DNA of 64,000 bases. Source: Polynucleobacter sp. MWH-UH2A. Its GTDB lineage: Bacteria > Pseudomonadota > Gammaproteobacteria > Burkholderiales > Burkholderiaceae. The notes under the pieces were generated by a model. It was not told the origin of the DNA. It saw nothing but the letters and a program-made list of their open reading frames with translations, and did not search any database. Of the stretch, positions 43,564 through 54,907 are shown piece after piece; the first letter of the stretch is position 1; the number at the start of each line of letters is the position of its first letter. A program made the position numbers and the translations under genes. The stretch covers positions 1,612,001 through 1,676,000 of the forward strand of contig NZ_CP061321.1 in NCBI RefSeq assembly GCF_018687195.1, read 5' to 3'.

Positions 43564-45927
43564 TCAATCAATCGCAGCGAGTTTTGCAATACTGAGTTGC
43601 AACCATTTGACACCGTGGCGCTTAAAGTTCACTTGTGCTCGAGCATCGGCATCAACCCCCTCTAACCCAGTAACGCGCCCTTCACCAAACTTAGTGTGAA
43701 AAACATTCTGACCAATGGTGAATGGATAATTTCCGCGGGGCGGCGAAGCTAAGCGCTTTACCTCCATAGAGGCTGAGCCCACTCGCTTAGTTGGTCTTGG
43801 GCGTTCGCTACCTGAATCAAAAAAGTCGTTGGATTCGTATTCACGCTGGCGGGTGTAGCCATCTTGCCATGTAGAACCTGATCTTGAGCTTCCGCCCCAG
43901 CGTGCATCTTTAGCCTTGGGCGTTAGCCACTTCAGTGATTCAGATGGCAACTCTTCCAAGAAACGAGAAGGCATGTTGTAGCGCACTTGACCATGCAACA
44001 TACGCGACTGAGTATGAGATAAATACAAGCGTTCTTTAGCGCGGGTAATTGCGACGTACATTAAACGCCGCTCTTCTTCCAGTCCGTTTTGCTCATTCAC
44101 ACTGTTCTCGTGAGGGAATAAGCCCTCTTCAAGACCAGTAATGAATACCGAAGTAAATTCCAAACCTTTTGCAGAGTGCACTGTCATCAACTGAACAGCA
44201 TCCTGTCCAGCTTGCGCTTGGTTATCGCCAGCCTCTAGCGAAGCATGCGCCAAGAAAGCGGCGAGTGGTGATATTTCTACTGCGCCTGGATCGTTCTCAC
44301 CCGGTAGTAGCGCAGCAACAGCATCTTGGCCATAGCCTTCTTCTGCAATAAATGCCGTGGCGGCATTTATCAATTCTTGTAAGTTTTCAACTCGATCCTG
44401 ACCTTCACGCTCAGACAAATAATGCTGAATCAAGCCGCTGTGCTGAATCACAAACTCAACGGTTTCAGGCAAGGTGTTGTGACGCGTTGCTTCACGCATA
44501 TGATCCACTAGTCGGATAAAGCCACCCAAAGCCGCGCCCGCCTTACCCTCAAGAGAAGATGCTGCTGCATACAAAGAACATTGCTGCGCTCTAGCAGCAT
44601 CTTGCAAAGCTTCAATCGATCTAGCACCAATTCCGCGCGTAGGGAAATTAACCACTCGCGAGAAAGACGTGTCGTCATTTGGATTTTCAAGCAAACGTAA
44701 GTAAGCGAGCGCATGCTTAATTTCAGCGCGCTCGAAGAATCGTAAGCCACCATACACACGATATGGGATGCCTGCCGAGAAAAGTGCGTGCTCAATAATT
44801 CGTGATTGGGCATTACTTCTATAGAGCAAAGCAATCTCGGTGCGCTTAATACCACTATTTACTAAAGCCTTAATTTCATCGACTAACCAAGCTGCTTCAG
44901 CATGATCGCTTGGCGCCTCATAAATCCGAACTGGCTCGCCATGGCCAGCATCAGTTCTCAAATTCTTACCAAGACGCTCAGAGTTATTCGCGATTAAATG
45001 GTTGGCAGTATCCAGAATATGGCCATGCGAGCGATAGTTCTGCTCTAGCTTGACCAGCAATGGATGAAACTGCTTTTCATACAGGCGCATGTTTTCTACA
45101 TCGGCGCCACGGAAGGCATAAATACTTTGGTCATCGTCGCCCACTGCGAATACCGAACTACTTCCCATGCCACTGACATTGACGCGATTAGCATCATGTC
45201 CTGAAAGTAATTTAAGCCAGGCATATTGCAAGGCATTGGTATCCTGAAACTCGTCAATCAAAATGTGACGGAAACGCTCTTGATAATGCGTGCGAATAGG
45301 CTCGCTATGTTTTAGCAACTCATAGCTACGCAGCAATAATTCAGCGAAATCCACAACACCCTCGCGCTGGCACTGCTCATCATAGGCGGCATATAGCTGC
45401 GCCATCTTTGCCTGAAAATCATCGCCGACTGATAAATCTTTAGCACGCTGTCCGCGCTCTTTGGCATGCGCAATGAAATACTGCAATTGTTTGGGTGGAT
45501 ACTTTTCATCATCCACCTTCAGGCCTTTTAAGAGTCGCTTAATTGCCGATAGCTGGTCTTGGGTATCCAAAATCTGAAACGTGGATGGCAAGCCCGCCTC
45601 TTTATGGTGAGCTCGCAATAAACGATTGCATAGGCCATGGAAAGTTCCAATCCACATACCCCTGGTATTAATTGGCAGCATGGCACTCAGGCGCACCATC
45701 ATCTCTTTTGCCGCCTTATTGGTAAATGTCACCGCCAAGACTCCAATCGGTGAAACCTGACCCGTTTGGATCAACCAAGCAATCCTGGTAGTCAATACAC
45801 GCGTCTTACCACTGCCAGCACCTGCCAATATCAAGGCAGATTGGGCTTGGCCATCTGGGTTTACGGGCGGGAGGGTTACGGCCTCGCGTTGTTCTGGATT
45901 AAGGTTCGCGAGCATATCTGAATACAT
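43564..45927 (-). CDS. uvrD: DNA helicase II, UvrD
   Basis: A 787-residue superfamily 1A 3'-5' helicase for nucleotide excision and mismatch repair. The Q motif LNPEQREAV and Walker [16 protein letters not shown] are near the start. Motif II is [15 protein letters not shown], motif [18 protein letters not shown], and motif [16 protein letters not shown]. The C-terminal domain ([20 protein letters not shown]) is the RNA-polymerase-binding Tudor-like part. It is divergent from valS with only 24 nt between the start codons. An alternative ATG lies four codons in. Confidence 0.96.
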   Translation of the reverse strand: MYSDMLANLNPEQREAVTLPPVNPDGQAQSALILAGAGSGKTRVLTTRIAWLIQTGQVSPIGVLAVTFTNKAAKEMMVRLSAMLPINTRGMWIGTFHGLCNRLLRAHHKEAGLPSTFQILDTQDQLSAIKRLLKGLKVDDEKYPPKQLQYFIAHAKERGQRAKDLSVGDDFQAKMAQLYAAYDEQCQREGVVDFAELLLRSYELLKHSEPIRTHYQERFRHILIDEFQDTNALQYAWLKLLSGHDANRVNVSGMGSSSVFAVGDDDQSIYAFRGADVENMRLYEKQFHPLLVKLEQNYRSHGHILDTANHLIANNSERLGKNLRTDAGHGEPVRIYEAPSDHAEAAWLVDEIKALVNSGIKRTEIALLYRSNAQSRIIEHALFSAGIPYRVYGGLRFFERAEIKHALAYLRLLENPNDDTSFSRVVNFPTRGIGARSIEALQDAARAQQCSLYAAASSLEGKAGAALGGFIRLVDHMREATRHNTLPETVEFVIQHSGLIQHYLSEREGQDRVENLQELINAATAFIAEEGYGQDAVAALLPGENDPGAVEISPLAAFLAHASLEAGDNQAQAGQDAVQLMTVHSAKGLEFTSVFITGLEEGLFPHENSVNEQNGLEEERRLMYVAITRAKERLYLSHTQSRMLHGQVRYNMPSRFLEELPSESLKWLTPKAKDARWGGSSRSGSTWQDGYTRQREYESNDFFDSGSERPRPTKRVGSASMEVKRLASPPRGNYPFTIGQNVFHTKFGEGRVTGLEGVDADARAQVNFKRHGVKWLQLSIAKLAAID

Positions 45928-45933
45928 CAGCCC

Positions 45934-45943
45934 AATTATAATT
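45934..45943. promoter_or_regulatory. Palindromic -10 shared by uvrD and valS
   Basis: The 24-nt gap contains the perfect palindrome AATTATAATT, which reads TATAAT on both strands. On the plus strand the hexamer (45937-45942) ends 9 nt before the valS ATG. On the minus strand (45940-45935) it ends 7 nt before the uvrD ATG. Neither gene has a Shine-Dalgarno. One element could therefore drive two leaderless or near-leaderless mRNAs in opposite directions. Confidence 0.55.
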
Positions 45944-45951
45944 TGCCTCTT

Positions 45952-48843
45952 ATGCCAAATGCCTCAAATACCCCCAATTCATCAGTGGCCAACTCCGCGG
46001 AAGAGTTAGCTAAATCCTACGAGCCTGCACCGATTGAAGCCTATTGGGGCCCAGAATGGGAGCGCAGAGGTATTGCTGATGCCAGCATGGACGAAGGTAA
46101 AGACGACTTTTCGATTCAATTACCGCCACCCAATGTGACCGGCACCCTGCACATGGGGCATGCTTTTAATCAAACCATCATGGATGGCCTGGTACGTCAT
46201 GCTCGTATGTCCGGCAAAAATACTTTATGGGTACCAGGCACAGACCACGCAGGTATTGCCACTCAAATCGTAGTTGAACGCCAACTCGATGCGCAAAAGA
46301 TTTCTCGTCACGATCTCGGTCGTGAAAAGTTTCTCGAAAAAGTTTGGGAGTGGAAAGAAACCTCCGGCAATACCATCACGCGCCAAATTCGTCGACTCGG
46401 CGCTTCAATTGATTGGGGCAAAGAATACTTCACGATGGACAGCAAAATGTCCAAGGCCGTGGTTGAGGTTTTCGTTCGATTGCATGAACAAGGTTTAATT
46501 TATCGCGGCAAGCGCTTAGTGAACTGGGATCCCGTTTTAGGAACTGCGGTTTCTGATCTGGAAGTAGTGAGCGAAGAAGAAGATGGCTCAATGTGGCACA
46601 TCCGCTATCCGCTGGCTGATGGCTCAGGCCACTTAACCGTTGCCACTACCCGCCCAGAAACCTTACTGGGTGACGTTGCCGTCATGGTTAACCCAACTGA
46701 TGAACGCTACAAACATCTCATTGGCAAGTCAGTCAACCTACCTTTATGTGATCGCCAGATCTCCATCATTGCCGATGAGTATGTTGATCTGAATTTTGGT
46801 ACAGGTGTTGTGAAAGTGACTCCAGCGCATGACTTCAATGACTATGCAGTTGGACAGCGTCATCAGCTACCACTCATTAACATCCTTACCCTTGACGCCA
46901 AGATTAATGAAAATGCTCCAGCCGCTTATCAAGGCATGGAGCGTTTTGCAGCACGCAAGCAAGTGGTTGCTGATTTAGATGCAGCAGGCTTACTTGAAAA
47001 AGTTCAGCCTCATAAATTAATGGTACCCCGCGGTGATCGCACGCAAACCATCATCGAACCGATGCTCACAGACCAATGGTTTGTGGCTATGTCTAAACCA
47101 AGTCCTGATAATCAATATCAACCCGGCTCTTCTATTGCAGGCGCGGCCTTAGATGCTGTTACTAAAGGCGATATTAAGTTAGTTCCCGAGAATTGGATTA
47201 ATACCTACACGCAATGGCTCGAGAATATTCAGGACTGGTGCATCTCCAGACAACTCTGGTGGGGTCATCAGATTCCAGCTTGGTATGGCGATGATGGTCA
47301 AATTTTCGTGGCACGCTCTGAAGAAGAAGCTAAGTCCAAAGCTGCAACTGCTGGCTACACCGGCAAACTTCATCGCGATCCTGACGTACTCGACACCTGG
47401 TTTAGTTCTGCTCTAGTTCCATTTAGCTCACTAGGCTGGCCTGAAGAAACCCCAGCGCTACATCACTTCTTACCATCTTCAGTATTGGTAACCGGCTTTG
47501 ACATCATTTTCTTCTGGGTGGCGCGCATGGTCATGATGACCTGCCACTTCACAGGAAAAGTGCCATTCCATACTGTTTATGTTCATGGTCTCGTGCGGGA
47601 TGCTGAAGGTCAAAAGATGAGCAAATCCAAAGGTAATACTTTGGATCCGATTGACTTAATCGACGGCATCAAACTGGATGAGCTGGTAGGCAAACGTACT
47701 ACCGGCCTCATGAATCCAAAGCAAGCCGAGAGCATTAGCAAGAAAACAAAAAAAGAATTTCCGGATGGTATTCCTGCATTTGGTACAGATGCGCTGCGTT
47801 TTACTTTCGCCTCTTTAGCATCGCTTGGCCGCAACATTAATTTTGATCAGAAGCGTTGCGAAGGCTATCGCAATTTCTGCAACAAATTATGGAATGCAAC
47901 CCGCTTTGTGCTCATGAATTGTCCAGGTGGCGATGAGGACAATGGTCTTGCTCCATGCGATAACCAGTGTGGTCCAGATGGCTATTTAGACTTCTCGCCT
48001 GCAGACCGCTGGATTGTGTCGCAGTTGCAAAGAACCGAGGCCGAAGTAGCCAAAGGATTCCAAAACTATCGCTTTGACAATATCGCTAGCAGCATCTATC
48101 AATTCGTTTGGGATGAATACTGCGATTGGTATTTAGAACTTGCCAAAGTGCAGCTACAAACTGGCACGCCAGCACAACAACGCGCAACCCGTCGTACTTT
48201 ATTGCGCGTACTGGAAACCATTTTGCGTATGGCGCACCCACTCATTCCATTTATTACCGAAACACTTTGGCAAACCGTTGGGCCTAAGTCTGGAAAAGAG
48301 TTAGCTAAGCAGTCTAAGCAAACCATTGCATTACAATCGTACCCTGTTTCTCAACCAGAAAAAATTGATGAGCAAAGTGAAGCCTGGGTAGCCCAAGTGA
48401 AATCGATTGTGGATGCCTGCAGAAACCTTCGTGGTGAAATGCAAGTGCCTCCAGGCCAAAAAGTACCTTTATGGATTTATGGTCCAGAAGCGTTTTTGCA
48501 AAAAGCGACTCCTTATTTGCTCGCTTTAGCCAAGCTAACAGAAGTCAAAATCTACAGCGATGAATCTGCTTTAGAAAAAGATGCGCCTGGCGCCCCAATT
48601 GCTCTTGTAGGCGATATAAAGCTCTTGCTCAAGATTGAGGTCGATGTGGCCGCTGAGCGCGCCCGCCTTGGTAAAGAGATTGAGCGCCTTGCTAACGAAA
48701 TCACCAAAGCCCGCAGCAAGTTAAGCAATGAGAGCTTTGTAGCTCGCGCGCCAGCTGATGTAGTTGCCCAAGAAAAACAACGCCTTGCAGGCTTTGAGCA
48801 AAATCACGAGAAGCTTGTTGCACAATTAGAGCGTCTTCAATAA
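45952..48843 (+). CDS. valS: Valyl-tRNA synthetase
   Basis: A 963-residue class Ia synthetase. The HIGH-type motif is [16 protein letters not shown] and the KMSKS motif is [14 protein letters not shown]. The editing domain has [17 protein letters not shown]-terminal coiled coil (about 895-960, Glu/Lys/Leu-rich) wraps the tRNA. I use the ATG at 45952; a TTG three codons upstream overlaps the promoter. It lies 14 nt before galU on the same strand. Confidence 0.97.
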   Translation: MPNASNTPNSSVANSAEELAKSYEPAPIEAYWGPEWERRGIADASMDEGKDDFSIQLPPPNVTGTLHMGHAFNQTIMDGLVRHARMSGKNTLWVPGTDHAGIATQIVVERQLDAQKISRHDLGREKFLEKVWEWKETSGNTITRQIRRLGASIDWGKEYFTMDSKMSKAVVEVFVRLHEQGLIYRGKRLVNWDPVLGTAVSDLEVVSEEEDGSMWHIRYPLADGSGHLTVATTRPETLLGDVAVMVNPTDERYKHLIGKSVNLPLCDRQISIIADEYVDLNFGTGVVKVTPAHDFNDYAVGQRHQLPLINILTLDAKINENAPAAYQGMERFAARKQVVADLDAAGLLEKVQPHKLMVPRGDRTQTIIEPMLTDQWFVAMSKPSPDNQYQPGSSIAGAALDAVTKGDIKLVPENWINTYTQWLENIQDWCISRQLWWGHQIPAWYGDDGQIFVARSEEEAKSKAATAGYTGKLHRDPDVLDTWFSSALVPFSSLGWPEETPALHHFLPSSVLVTGFDIIFFWVARMVMMTCHFTGKVPFHTVYVHGLVRDAEGQKMSKSKGNTLDPIDLIDGIKLDELVGKRTTGLMNPKQAESISKKTKKEFPDGIPAFGTDALRFTFASLASLGRNINFDQKRCEGYRNFCNKLWNATRFVLMNCPGGDEDNGLAPCDNQCGPDGYLDFSPADRWIVSQLQRTEAEVAKGFQNYRFDNIASSIYQFVWDEYCDWYLELAKVQLQTGTPAQQRATRRTLLRVLETILRMAHPLIPFITETLWQTVGPKSGKELAKQSKQTIALQSYPVSQPEKIDEQSEAWVAQVKSIVDACRNLRGEMQVPPGQKVPLWIYGPEAFLQKATPYLLALAKLTEVKIYSDESALEKDAPGAPIALVGDIKLLLKIEVDVAAERARLGKEIERLANEITKARSKLSNESFVARAPADVVAQEKQRLAGFEQNHEKLVAQLERLQ

Positions 48844-48857
48844 AGATTGGATGAGCA

Positions 48858-49742
48858 ATGCCCTTAACTACCAAAGCGGTCACTAAAGCGGTTTTCCCAG
48901 TTGCAGGTTTAGGCACGCGCTTTTTGCCGGCGACCAAAGCCAGCCCAAAAGAAATGCTCAATGTGGTTGATAAGCCACTCATTCAGTATGCGGTTGAAGA
49001 AGCGATTGCTGCGGGCATCACTGAGATGATCTTTGTGACTGGTCGTAGCAAACGCGCGATTGAAGATCACTTTGATAAAGCCTATGAACTTGAAGCTGAG
49101 CTTGAAGCAAAAAATAAGCAAGCCCTGCTAGAGATTGTACGAAGCGTTAAACCCAGTCACGTTGACTGCGTCTACGTACGTCAACCAGAAGCGCTGGGTC
49201 TTGGTCATGCAGTGCTGTGTGCAGAAAAGTTGGTGCGTGACGAACCCTTTGCAGTCATTTTGGCTGATGACTTATTGGATGGTAATCCGCCCGCTCTCAA
49301 GCAAATGCTGAAAGTGTATGAAGAGCAAAATGGCTCAGTACTGGCAGTTGAAAAAATTGATCCCGCTCAAAGCAGCTCTTATGGCATTGTTGCAGGCTCC
49401 GAAGTAGCTAAAGGAATCCATCGTTTAAGTGGCATTGTGGAAAAGCCGCAACCCAAGGACGCGCCATCAAACCTGGCCGTTGTGGGTCGCTATGTTTTGT
49501 CATCCGACATCTTTAAACATATTCGCAACCTCAAGCCGGGGGCGGGTGGCGAAATTCAGCTAACCGATGCGATTGCCTCACTTCTAAAAGAAGATCCCGT
49601 ATTTGCCTATGAATACGATGGTGTTCGCTATGACTGCGGCAGCAAACTGGGTTATCTCAAAGCATCGGTGGAATTTGCATTGCGACACCCCGAAGTATCA
49701 AAAGATTTTGCAGCCTACCTAAAGAGTCGCTCGCTAACGTAA
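48858..49742 (+). CDS. galU: UTP-glucose-1-phosphate uridylyltransferase
   Basis: A 294-residue enzyme making UDP-glucose for glycans and glycolipids. The nucleotide-binding start [20 protein letters not shown], then [46 protein letters not shown] and [12 protein letters not shown] are diagnostic. The ATG is preceded by GGATGAG. It ends at a bidirectional terminator shared with tusA. Confidence 0.96.
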   Translation: MPLTTKAVTKAVFPVAGLGTRFLPATKASPKEMLNVVDKPLIQYAVEEAIAAGITEMIFVTGRSKRAIEDHFDKAYELEAELEAKNKQALLEIVRSVKPSHVDCVYVRQPEALGLGHAVLCAEKLVRDEPFAVILADDLLDGNPPALKQMLKVYEEQNGSVLAVEKIDPAQSSSYGIVAGSEVAKGIHRLSGIVEKPQPKDAPSNLAVVGRYVLSSDIFKHIRNLKPGAGGEIQLTDAIASLLKEDPVFAYEYDGVRYDCGSKLGYLKASVEFALRHPEVSKDFAAYLKSRSLT

Positions 49743-49790
49743 CTTTCTTCGCTGAATTTAGTTCGCCTAAGTTGCTAGCGACATAAAACA

Positions 49791-49817
49791 AAAAAGGCAG
49801 GAATTACCTGCCTTTTT
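49791..49817. terminator. Bidirectional terminator between galU and tusA
   Basis: Stem GGCAGG/CCTGCC with an AATTA loop is flanked by A-run and T-run, so it can end transcription from both galU (plus strand) and alaS-tusA (minus strand). Confidence 0.88.
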
Positions 49818-49847
49818 CTTTGCACCCTGTTTGATTCAGACTGTTTG

Positions 49848-50093
49848 CTATCTTCTTTTCAGAAAGAAAACCAATACATCTCCCTCGGTAGTGCTGGCAA
49901 TTAACTCATTACCGGTTTGCTTAGCAAAAGCGGGAAAATCTCTAGCTGCACCAGAATCGGTGGCTTTAATTTTAAGAACTTCACCAGATTGCATGGTGGC
50001 CAAAGCTTTTTTGGTACGCAAAATGGGTAATGGGCAATTCATGCCAATCGCATCTACTTCAGCATTGAATGCGATATTGCTGACTTCACTCAT
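49848..50093 (-). CDS. tusA: TusA/SirA-family sulfur carrier
   Basis: An 81-residue sulfur carrier with the TusA fold. The CPxP motif is in [16 protein letters not shown], whose Cys accepts persulfide from a cysteine desulfurase for tRNA 2-thiolation or other sulfur transfer. Its ATG overlaps the alaS stop (ATGA), so it is translationally coupled to alanyl-tRNA synthetase. An upstream in-frame start at 50108 would lie inside alaS and is rejected. Other TusA-like families (YeeD, YedF) are possible. Confidence 0.87.
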   Translation of the reverse strand: MSEVSNIAFNAEVDAIGMNCPLPILRTKKALATMQSGEVLKIKATDSGAARDFPAFAKQTGNELIASTTEGDVLVFFLKRR

Positions 50094-52714
50094 TTGCTTG
50101 CCACCCAATCCTTCACGCCAGCAAGGGCCGCATTGAGCTTACTAGGGTCATTGCCACCTGCCATCGCCATTTCTGGTTTGCCGCCACCTTTACCGCCTAC
50201 CTGCTGAGCGACAAAGTTCACGAGATCACCGGCCTTCACTTTAGATATTGAATCCGCAGTAACGCCCGCAACCAAGCTGACCTTACCACCCTGAACCGAT
50301 GCCAAAACAATGGCTGCTGATTTGAGTTTTGCCTTAAGTGCATCCATAGTCTCGCGCAACACTCCAGCATCTGCACCGTCCAAACGCGCTGCGAGCACTT
50401 TGATGCCATTGACATCAATCGCTTGACCAGCTAGTTCATCGCCTTGGCTGGCTGCTAATTTGGAATTGACTTTCTCTAACTCGCGCTCAGCTTGTCGCAA
50501 ACTCTCTTGAAGCTGTGCCACACGATTTACTAAATCGCCAGGATGCGTCTTCAAGATAGCTGCGACTTCATTGACCTTATCCTCAAGGCCTTGTAAGAAA
50601 TGGAGAGCTTGATTACCGGTCACTGCTTCAACACGACGTATACCAGCAGCAACACCGCCTTCAGAAACAATCTTTAGGCTACCAATGTCACCAGTACGAG
50701 ATACGTGAGTACCTCCACACAATTCTTTTGAGCTACCGATTTCTAGCACGCGCACTTCATCGCCATACTTCTCGCCAAAGAGCATCATGGCACCAGTCTT
50801 CTGGGCATCTTCTAAAGACATCACCTTTCCAGAGGTAGCGCTATTGGCCAATATCTCGGCATTCACAATATCTTCAATGCGACGAATTTGTTCTGCCGTA
50901 ATGGGGGCATTGTGGGTAAAGTCAAAACGCGTTTTAGTCGCATCAACTAAAGAACCTTTTTGCTGCACATGATCACCCAGCACTTCTCGCAAAGCTTTAT
51001 GCAAGATATGCGTAGCGCTATGGTTGCGCATGGTGTCCGTTCTTTGCTGAACATCCACCAAGGCATTTAAAGTATCGCCTACTTTGATCTCACCTTCTAG
51101 TAATTCGCCTTGATGACCAAACACATCCGCCTGAATCTTGAAAGTATCCTCAACAGTAAAACGAAGAGACTCATTACGCAACTCACCACGATCACCAACT
51201 TGACCGCCAGATTCTGCATAAAACGGGGTGTGGTCTAAAACGACTACCGCAGCATCGCCAGCCTTAACTGAAGTCACCTCAGAGCCATCTACGTATAAGG
51301 CAGTGACCTTGGCGCCTTCATGCTTGAGAGTATCGTAGCCATGGAACTGGGTTGGCTGGCCTTTGTACTCCAGGCCCTGAGCAACTTTGAACTTGCCTGC
51401 TGCCCTAGCCTGATCGCGCTGCTTTTGCATCGCCACTTCAAAACCTTCAGCATCAACCGTAACACCGCGCTCACGACAAACGTCTGCTGTTAAATCCAAT
51501 GGGAAACCAAAAGTGTCATGCAAGCGAAATGCAGTTTCACCATCAACCACTTTGGCGCCACCAGCTAATGCGCCATCCAAAATTTCCATACCGTTGGCGA
51601 TAGTTTGGAAGAAACGCTCTTCCTCTTGCTTTAGAACTTCACTGACTTTATCTTGTGCTGCGCGCAACTCTGGATAGGCATCACCCATTTCTTGAACGAG
51701 TGCAGGTACGAGCTGATAGAAGAATGGTTTGCGTGCACCTAACTTATAACCATGACGAATCGCGCGGCGCGCAATACGACGCAATACATAACCACGCCCT
51801 GCATTACCTGGAATAACGCCATCTACTACGATGAAACTACATGCACGAATATGGTCTGCAATCACCTTTAATGAAGGAGAGGCAGCATCACAATTACCAC
51901 CGCCAGCTGCATCGACTGCATCCTTGGAAGCCTTGAGCAGATTGACGAAGAGGTCGATTTCATAATTGGAATGGACATGCTGTAATACCGCTGCAATGCG
52001 CTCTAAACCCATGCCCGTGTCAACGCTAGGCTTGGGTAGTGGATGCATCACGCCCGCTTCATCACGATTGAACTGCATGAAGACGTTATTCCAAATTTCG
52101 ATGAAACGATCGCCATCTTCCTCAGGGCTGCCAGGGGGGCCACCCGGAATATGTTCACCGTGATCATAGAAAATTTCAGTACAAGGTCCGCATGGACCGG
52201 TATCGCCCATCATCCAGAAATTATCTGAAGCGTAACGCGCGCCTTTATTGTCGCCAATGCGAATAATGCGATCTGCAGGCACGCCAATTTGATCCTCCCA
52301 AATGGCATACGCCTCATCATCCTCGGCATATACCGTGACTAATAACTTATCTTTTGGCAAATTAAATACTTGGGTTAATAAATCCCAAGCAAATTGAATC
52401 GCATCTTTCTTGAAATAGTCCCCGAAAGAAAAATTGCCCAGCATCTCAAAAAAGGTGTGGTGACGCGCGGTATACCCCACGTTATCTAAGTCGTTGTGTT
52501 TACCGCCTGCCCGGATGCATTTTTGGGCGGTTGTAGCGCGGGTATAAGGGCGCTTATCAAAGCCTAAAAATACGTCCTTAAATTGGTTCATCCCCGCATT
52601 AGTAAAGAGCAAGGTTGGGTCGTCGCCAGGAACTACTGGGCTAGACGGGACAATTTGGTGGCCTTTTTGAGCAAAGAAATCCAGGTAAGCCTGGCGAATT
52701 TGGGAGACTTTCAT
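50090..52714 (-). CDS. alaS: Alanyl-tRNA synthetase
   Basis: An 874-residue class II synthetase. The catalytic core has [16 protein letters not shown] and the motif 2 region [16 protein letters not shown]. The editing domain carries the zinc ligands [12 protein letters not shown] and [15 protein letters not shown]. The C-Ala domain ends the protein ([15 protein letters not shown]). No Shine-Dalgarno precedes the ATG; CATAAT ends 7 nt upstream. A perfect inverted repeat sits 26 nt upstream. Confidence 0.97.
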   Translation of the reverse strand: MKVSQIRQAYLDFFAQKGHQIVPSSPVVPGDDPTLLFTNAGMNQFKDVFLGFDKRPYTRATTAQKCIRAGGKHNDLDNVGYTARHHTFFEMLGNFSFGDYFKKDAIQFAWDLLTQVFNLPKDKLLVTVYAEDDEAYAIWEDQIGVPADRIIRIGDNKGARYASDNFWMMGDTGPCGPCTEIFYDHGEHIPGGPPGSPEEDGDRFIEIWNNVFMQFNRDEAGVMHPLPKPSVDTGMGLERIAAVLQHVHSNYEIDLFVNLLKASKDAVDAAGGGNCDAASPSLKVIADHIRACSFIVVDGVIPGNAGRGYVLRRIARRAIRHGYKLGARKPFFYQLVPALVQEMGDAYPELRAAQDKVSEVLKQEEERFFQTIANGMEILDGALAGGAKVVDGETAFRLHDTFGFPLDLTADVCRERGVTVDAEGFEVAMQKQRDQARAAGKFKVAQGLEYKGQPTQFHGYDTLKHEGAKVTALYVDGSEVTSVKAGDAAVVVLDHTPFYAESGGQVGDRGELRNESLRFTVEDTFKIQADVFGHQGELLEGEIKVGDTLNALVDVQQRTDTMRNHSATHILHKALREVLGDHVQQKGSLVDATKTRFDFTHNAPITAEQIRRIEDIVNAEILANSATSGKVMSLEDAQKTGAMMLFGEKYGDEVRVLEIGSSKELCGGTHVSRTGDIGSLKIVSEGGVAAGIRRVEAVTGNQALHFLQGLEDKVNEVAAILKTHPGDLVNRVAQLQESLRQAERELEKVNSKLAASQGDELAGQAIDVNGIKVLAARLDGADAGVLRETMDALKAKLKSAAIVLASVQGGKVSLVAGVTADSISKVKAGDLVNFVAQQVGGKGGGKPEMAMAGGNDPSKLNAALAGVKDWVASK

Positions 52715-52721
52715 AGCCGTA

Positions 52722-52727
52722 ATTATG
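52722..52727 (-). promoter_or_regulatory. Candidate -10 for leaderless alaS
   Basis: CATAAT on the minus strand ends 7 nt before the alaS ATG, placing the expected transcription start at the start codon. Confidence 0.4.
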
Positions 52728-52739
52728 GCATTCGCACCC

Positions 52740-52759
52740 GTCTAGGGCAAACCCTAGAC
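52740..52759. promoter_or_regulatory. Perfect inverted repeat in the alaS-tctB gap (operator candidate)
   Basis: Arms GTCTAGGG and CCCTAGAC (8 bp, perfect) flank CAAA. It covers the -35 region expected for alaS and overlaps a TAGACA hexamer that could be the -35 of tctB. It is therefore placed like an operator. E. coli AlaRS is known to repress its own gene through a palindrome at the promoter; a similar role here is inferred. Confidence 0.5.
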
Positions 52760-52839
52760 AAGGTACCCCCCTCGTGGCTTACAATCGCTCAACATCAATA
52801 AATAATCGGCTTCCAAGTCCGATATAAAAGGAGCGCAAC

Positions 52840-53301
52840 TTGAAAATTCGCAATCAACGGGATTTTGGGGCTGGGATCATGTACATGGTCATTGGCCTCT
52901 TCTTCACCATCGTGGCTACCCAATACCCAATGGGCACTGCAGCCAAAATGGGTCCAGGCTACTTTCCATTCTTTCTTGGCATATTAATGACCCTTTTGGG
53001 CCTCATCGTTGCTATTAAGGCATTGAGCGCTACGGCAGCTATTGAGACCATCCCTAAATTCAACTGGAGAGTGATTGCTCAAATTACGGGCTCAGTAGTT
53101 CTATACGGATTGCTACTACCGAGAATGGGATTCTTGATTGCAGTGGTGGTATTAGTTCTCGTTTCTGCAAGCGCCAGCAAAGAGTTCACCTGGAAAGGTT
53201 CGCTTATCAATGCCGCTTTCCTCGTGATATTCACATACTCAGTATTTGTGGTGGGCTTGAAGCTTCAGTTCCCGCTGCTGCCTGTATTCCTACAACAATA
53301 A
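52840..53301 (+). CDS. tctB: Tripartite tricarboxylate transporter small membrane subunit TctB
   Basis: A 153-residue membrane protein with four helices, the small subunit of TTT-type carboxylate uptake. It shows the family opening RDFGAGIMYMVIGLFFTI and the motif KMGPGYFPFFLGILMTLLG. The start is a TTG, supported by AAAGGAG 7 nt upstream and the absence of a competing ATG. It is 19 nt before tctA. No tctC gene adjoins the pair. Confidence 0.9.
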   Translation: MKIRNQRDFGAGIMYMVIGLFFTIVATQYPMGTAAKMGPGYFPFFLGILMTLLGLIVAIKALSATAAIETIPKFNWRVIAQITGSVVLYGLLLPRMGFLIAVVVLVLVSASASKEFTWKGSLINAAFLVIFTYSVFVVGLKLQFPLLPVFLQQ

Positions 53302-53320
53302 CGAACCGGGACTCTGAAAA

Positions 53321-54823
53321 ATGGATTTATTTGCTAACTTAGCTCTCGGTTTCGATACCGCGTTCACTCTACAAAATCTCTTGTACTGCCTTATTGGTTG
53401 TATCTTGGGAACCTTGATTGGTGTATTGCCTGGCTTAGGCCCGATCGCAACTATTGCGATGCTCTTACCAGCAACATACGCATTGCCTCCTATTGCCGCA
53501 CTCATTATGTTGGCTGGCATTTATTACGGGTCACAGTACGGTGGATCCACAACAGCGATTTTGCTTAACATTCCTGGAGAGACGTCCTCGGTGGTGACGG
53601 CAATCGACGGCTATCAAATGGCCCGGAATGGTCGAGCGGGCGTTGCTTTGTTTACTGCTGGTATGGGTTCATTCTTCGCAGGTTGCGTTGCAACTTTAGT
53701 GTTGGCTGCATTTGCTGCGCCACTCTCACAACTCGCGTTTAAGTTTGGTCCTGCAGAATATTTCTCGCTGATGGTGCTTGGCTTGATCGGCGCAGTAGTG
53801 TTGGCCTCTGGCTCACTCATTAAAGCGATTGGCATGATCATCCTCGGCTTGCTCATGGGCTTGATTGGTACAGACGTGAACTCTGGTGTATCACGCTATG
53901 CATTTGATATTCCTGAGTTGAGTGACGGCATTGGCTTCGTAGCTGTTGCGATGGGTGTATTCGGCTTTGCGGAAATCATGGGCAACCTTGAAAAGCAAGG
54001 CGAAGATGAGGGCTTCCTCAACAAACTCACTAGCATGATCCCCACCAAGAGCGATGTGAAGCGGATGATTCCTTCGATCCTGCGTGGCACAACAATTGGT
54101 TCCATCTTGGGTATTCTTCCTGGCGGTGGCGCAGCTTTAGCAGCGTTCGGCGCTTATTCAGTTGAGAAAAAATCTTCTAAGTACACCCATGAGTTTGGTA
54201 AGGGTGCAATTGAGGGTGTTGCAGGTCCTGAATCAGCAAACAATGCTGCAGCTCAAACTTCATTCATTCCATTGCTTACCTTGGGTATTCCACCAAATGC
54301 GGTGATGGCTTTGATGGTTGGCGCGATGACCATTCATAACATTCAACCTGGTCCACAGGTGATGACCAGCAACCCTGCTTTGTTCTGGGGTCTGATCGCT
54401 TCTATGTGGATCGGTAACGTGATGTTGATTCTCTTGAACTTGCCACTCATTGGTATTTGGGTGAAGCTCTTGAAGATTCCATATCGCTTCCTCTACCCAG
54501 CGATTTTGGTGTTCTGCTGTATTGGTGTATACACCGTGAACAATACTGTATTTGACGTCTATGTGACTGCAGGCTTTGGCTTGATTGGTTACCTATTCTT
54601 CAAATTAGGTTGCGAACCTCCTCCATTGCTCTTGGGCTTTGTTCTTGGACCAATGATGGAAGAGAACTTCCGTCGCGCATTGTTACTCTCTCGCGGCGAC
54701 TTCTCAACCTTCGTCACCCGCCCACTGTCGCTTGGATTGCTGATCGCAGCCGCTTTGCTGGTGGTGATCGTTGCTTTGCCAGCAGTCAAGAAGACTCGTG
54801 AAGAGGCGTTTGTCGAAGACTGA
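53321..54823 (+). CDS. tctA: Tripartite tricarboxylate transporter large membrane subunit TctA
   Basis: A 500-residue transporter with about 11-12 helices. Conserved parts are CILGTLIGVLPGLGPIATIA, YYGSQYGGSTTAILLNIPGE and, in the second half, GSILGILPGGGAALAAFGAY, plus GVAGPESANNAAAQTSFIPL. It moves a carboxylate delivered by a TctC binding protein, with a proton or sodium gradient. The substrate depends on the missing TctC. A terminator follows. Confidence 0.95.
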   Translation: MDLFANLALGFDTAFTLQNLLYCLIGCILGTLIGVLPGLGPIATIAMLLPATYALPPIAALIMLAGIYYGSQYGGSTTAILLNIPGETSSVVTAIDGYQMARNGRAGVALFTAGMGSFFAGCVATLVLAAFAAPLSQLAFKFGPAEYFSLMVLGLIGAVVLASGSLIKAIGMIILGLLMGLIGTDVNSGVSRYAFDIPELSDGIGFVAVAMGVFGFAEIMGNLEKQGEDEGFLNKLTSMIPTKSDVKRMIPSILRGTTIGSILGILPGGGAALAAFGAYSVEKKSSKYTHEFGKGAIEGVAGPESANNAAAQTSFIPLLTLGIPPNAVMALMVGAMTIHNIQPGPQVMTSNPALFWGLIASMWIGNVMLILLNLPLIGIWVKLLKIPYRFLYPAILVFCCIGVYTVNNTVFDVYVTAGFGLIGYLFFKLGCEPPPLLLGFVLGPMMEENFRRALLLSRGDFSTFVTRPLSLGLLIAAALLVVIVALPAVKKTREEAFVED

Positions 54824-54846
54824 TTGTCTTAAACCTCACAGAAACG

Positions 54847-54872
54847 AGCCCGCAGCAGTTTGCGGGCTTTTT
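54847..54872 (+). terminator. Intrinsic terminator of tctBA
   Basis: An 8-bp perfect stem AGCCCGCA/TGCGGGCT with a 6-nt loop followed by a T-run, 24 nt after the tctA stop. Confidence 0.9.
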
Positions 54873-54895
54873 CTTTATGGGTCGAGGGTTTTCTC

Positions 54896-54901
54896 TACAA
54901 T
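54896..54901 (+). promoter_or_regulatory. Candidate -10 for leaderless glnS
   Basis: TACAAT ends 6 nt before the glnS ATG, just after the tctA terminator. Transcription would start at the ATG. The -35 region is not consensus. Confidence 0.4.
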
Positions 54902-54907
54902 GTGGCT

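Noticed and set aside
54860..54907. Upstream extension of glnS
   Set aside because: It begins inside the tctA terminator hairpin, and the residues before the ATG at 54908 are not part of the synthetase fold.
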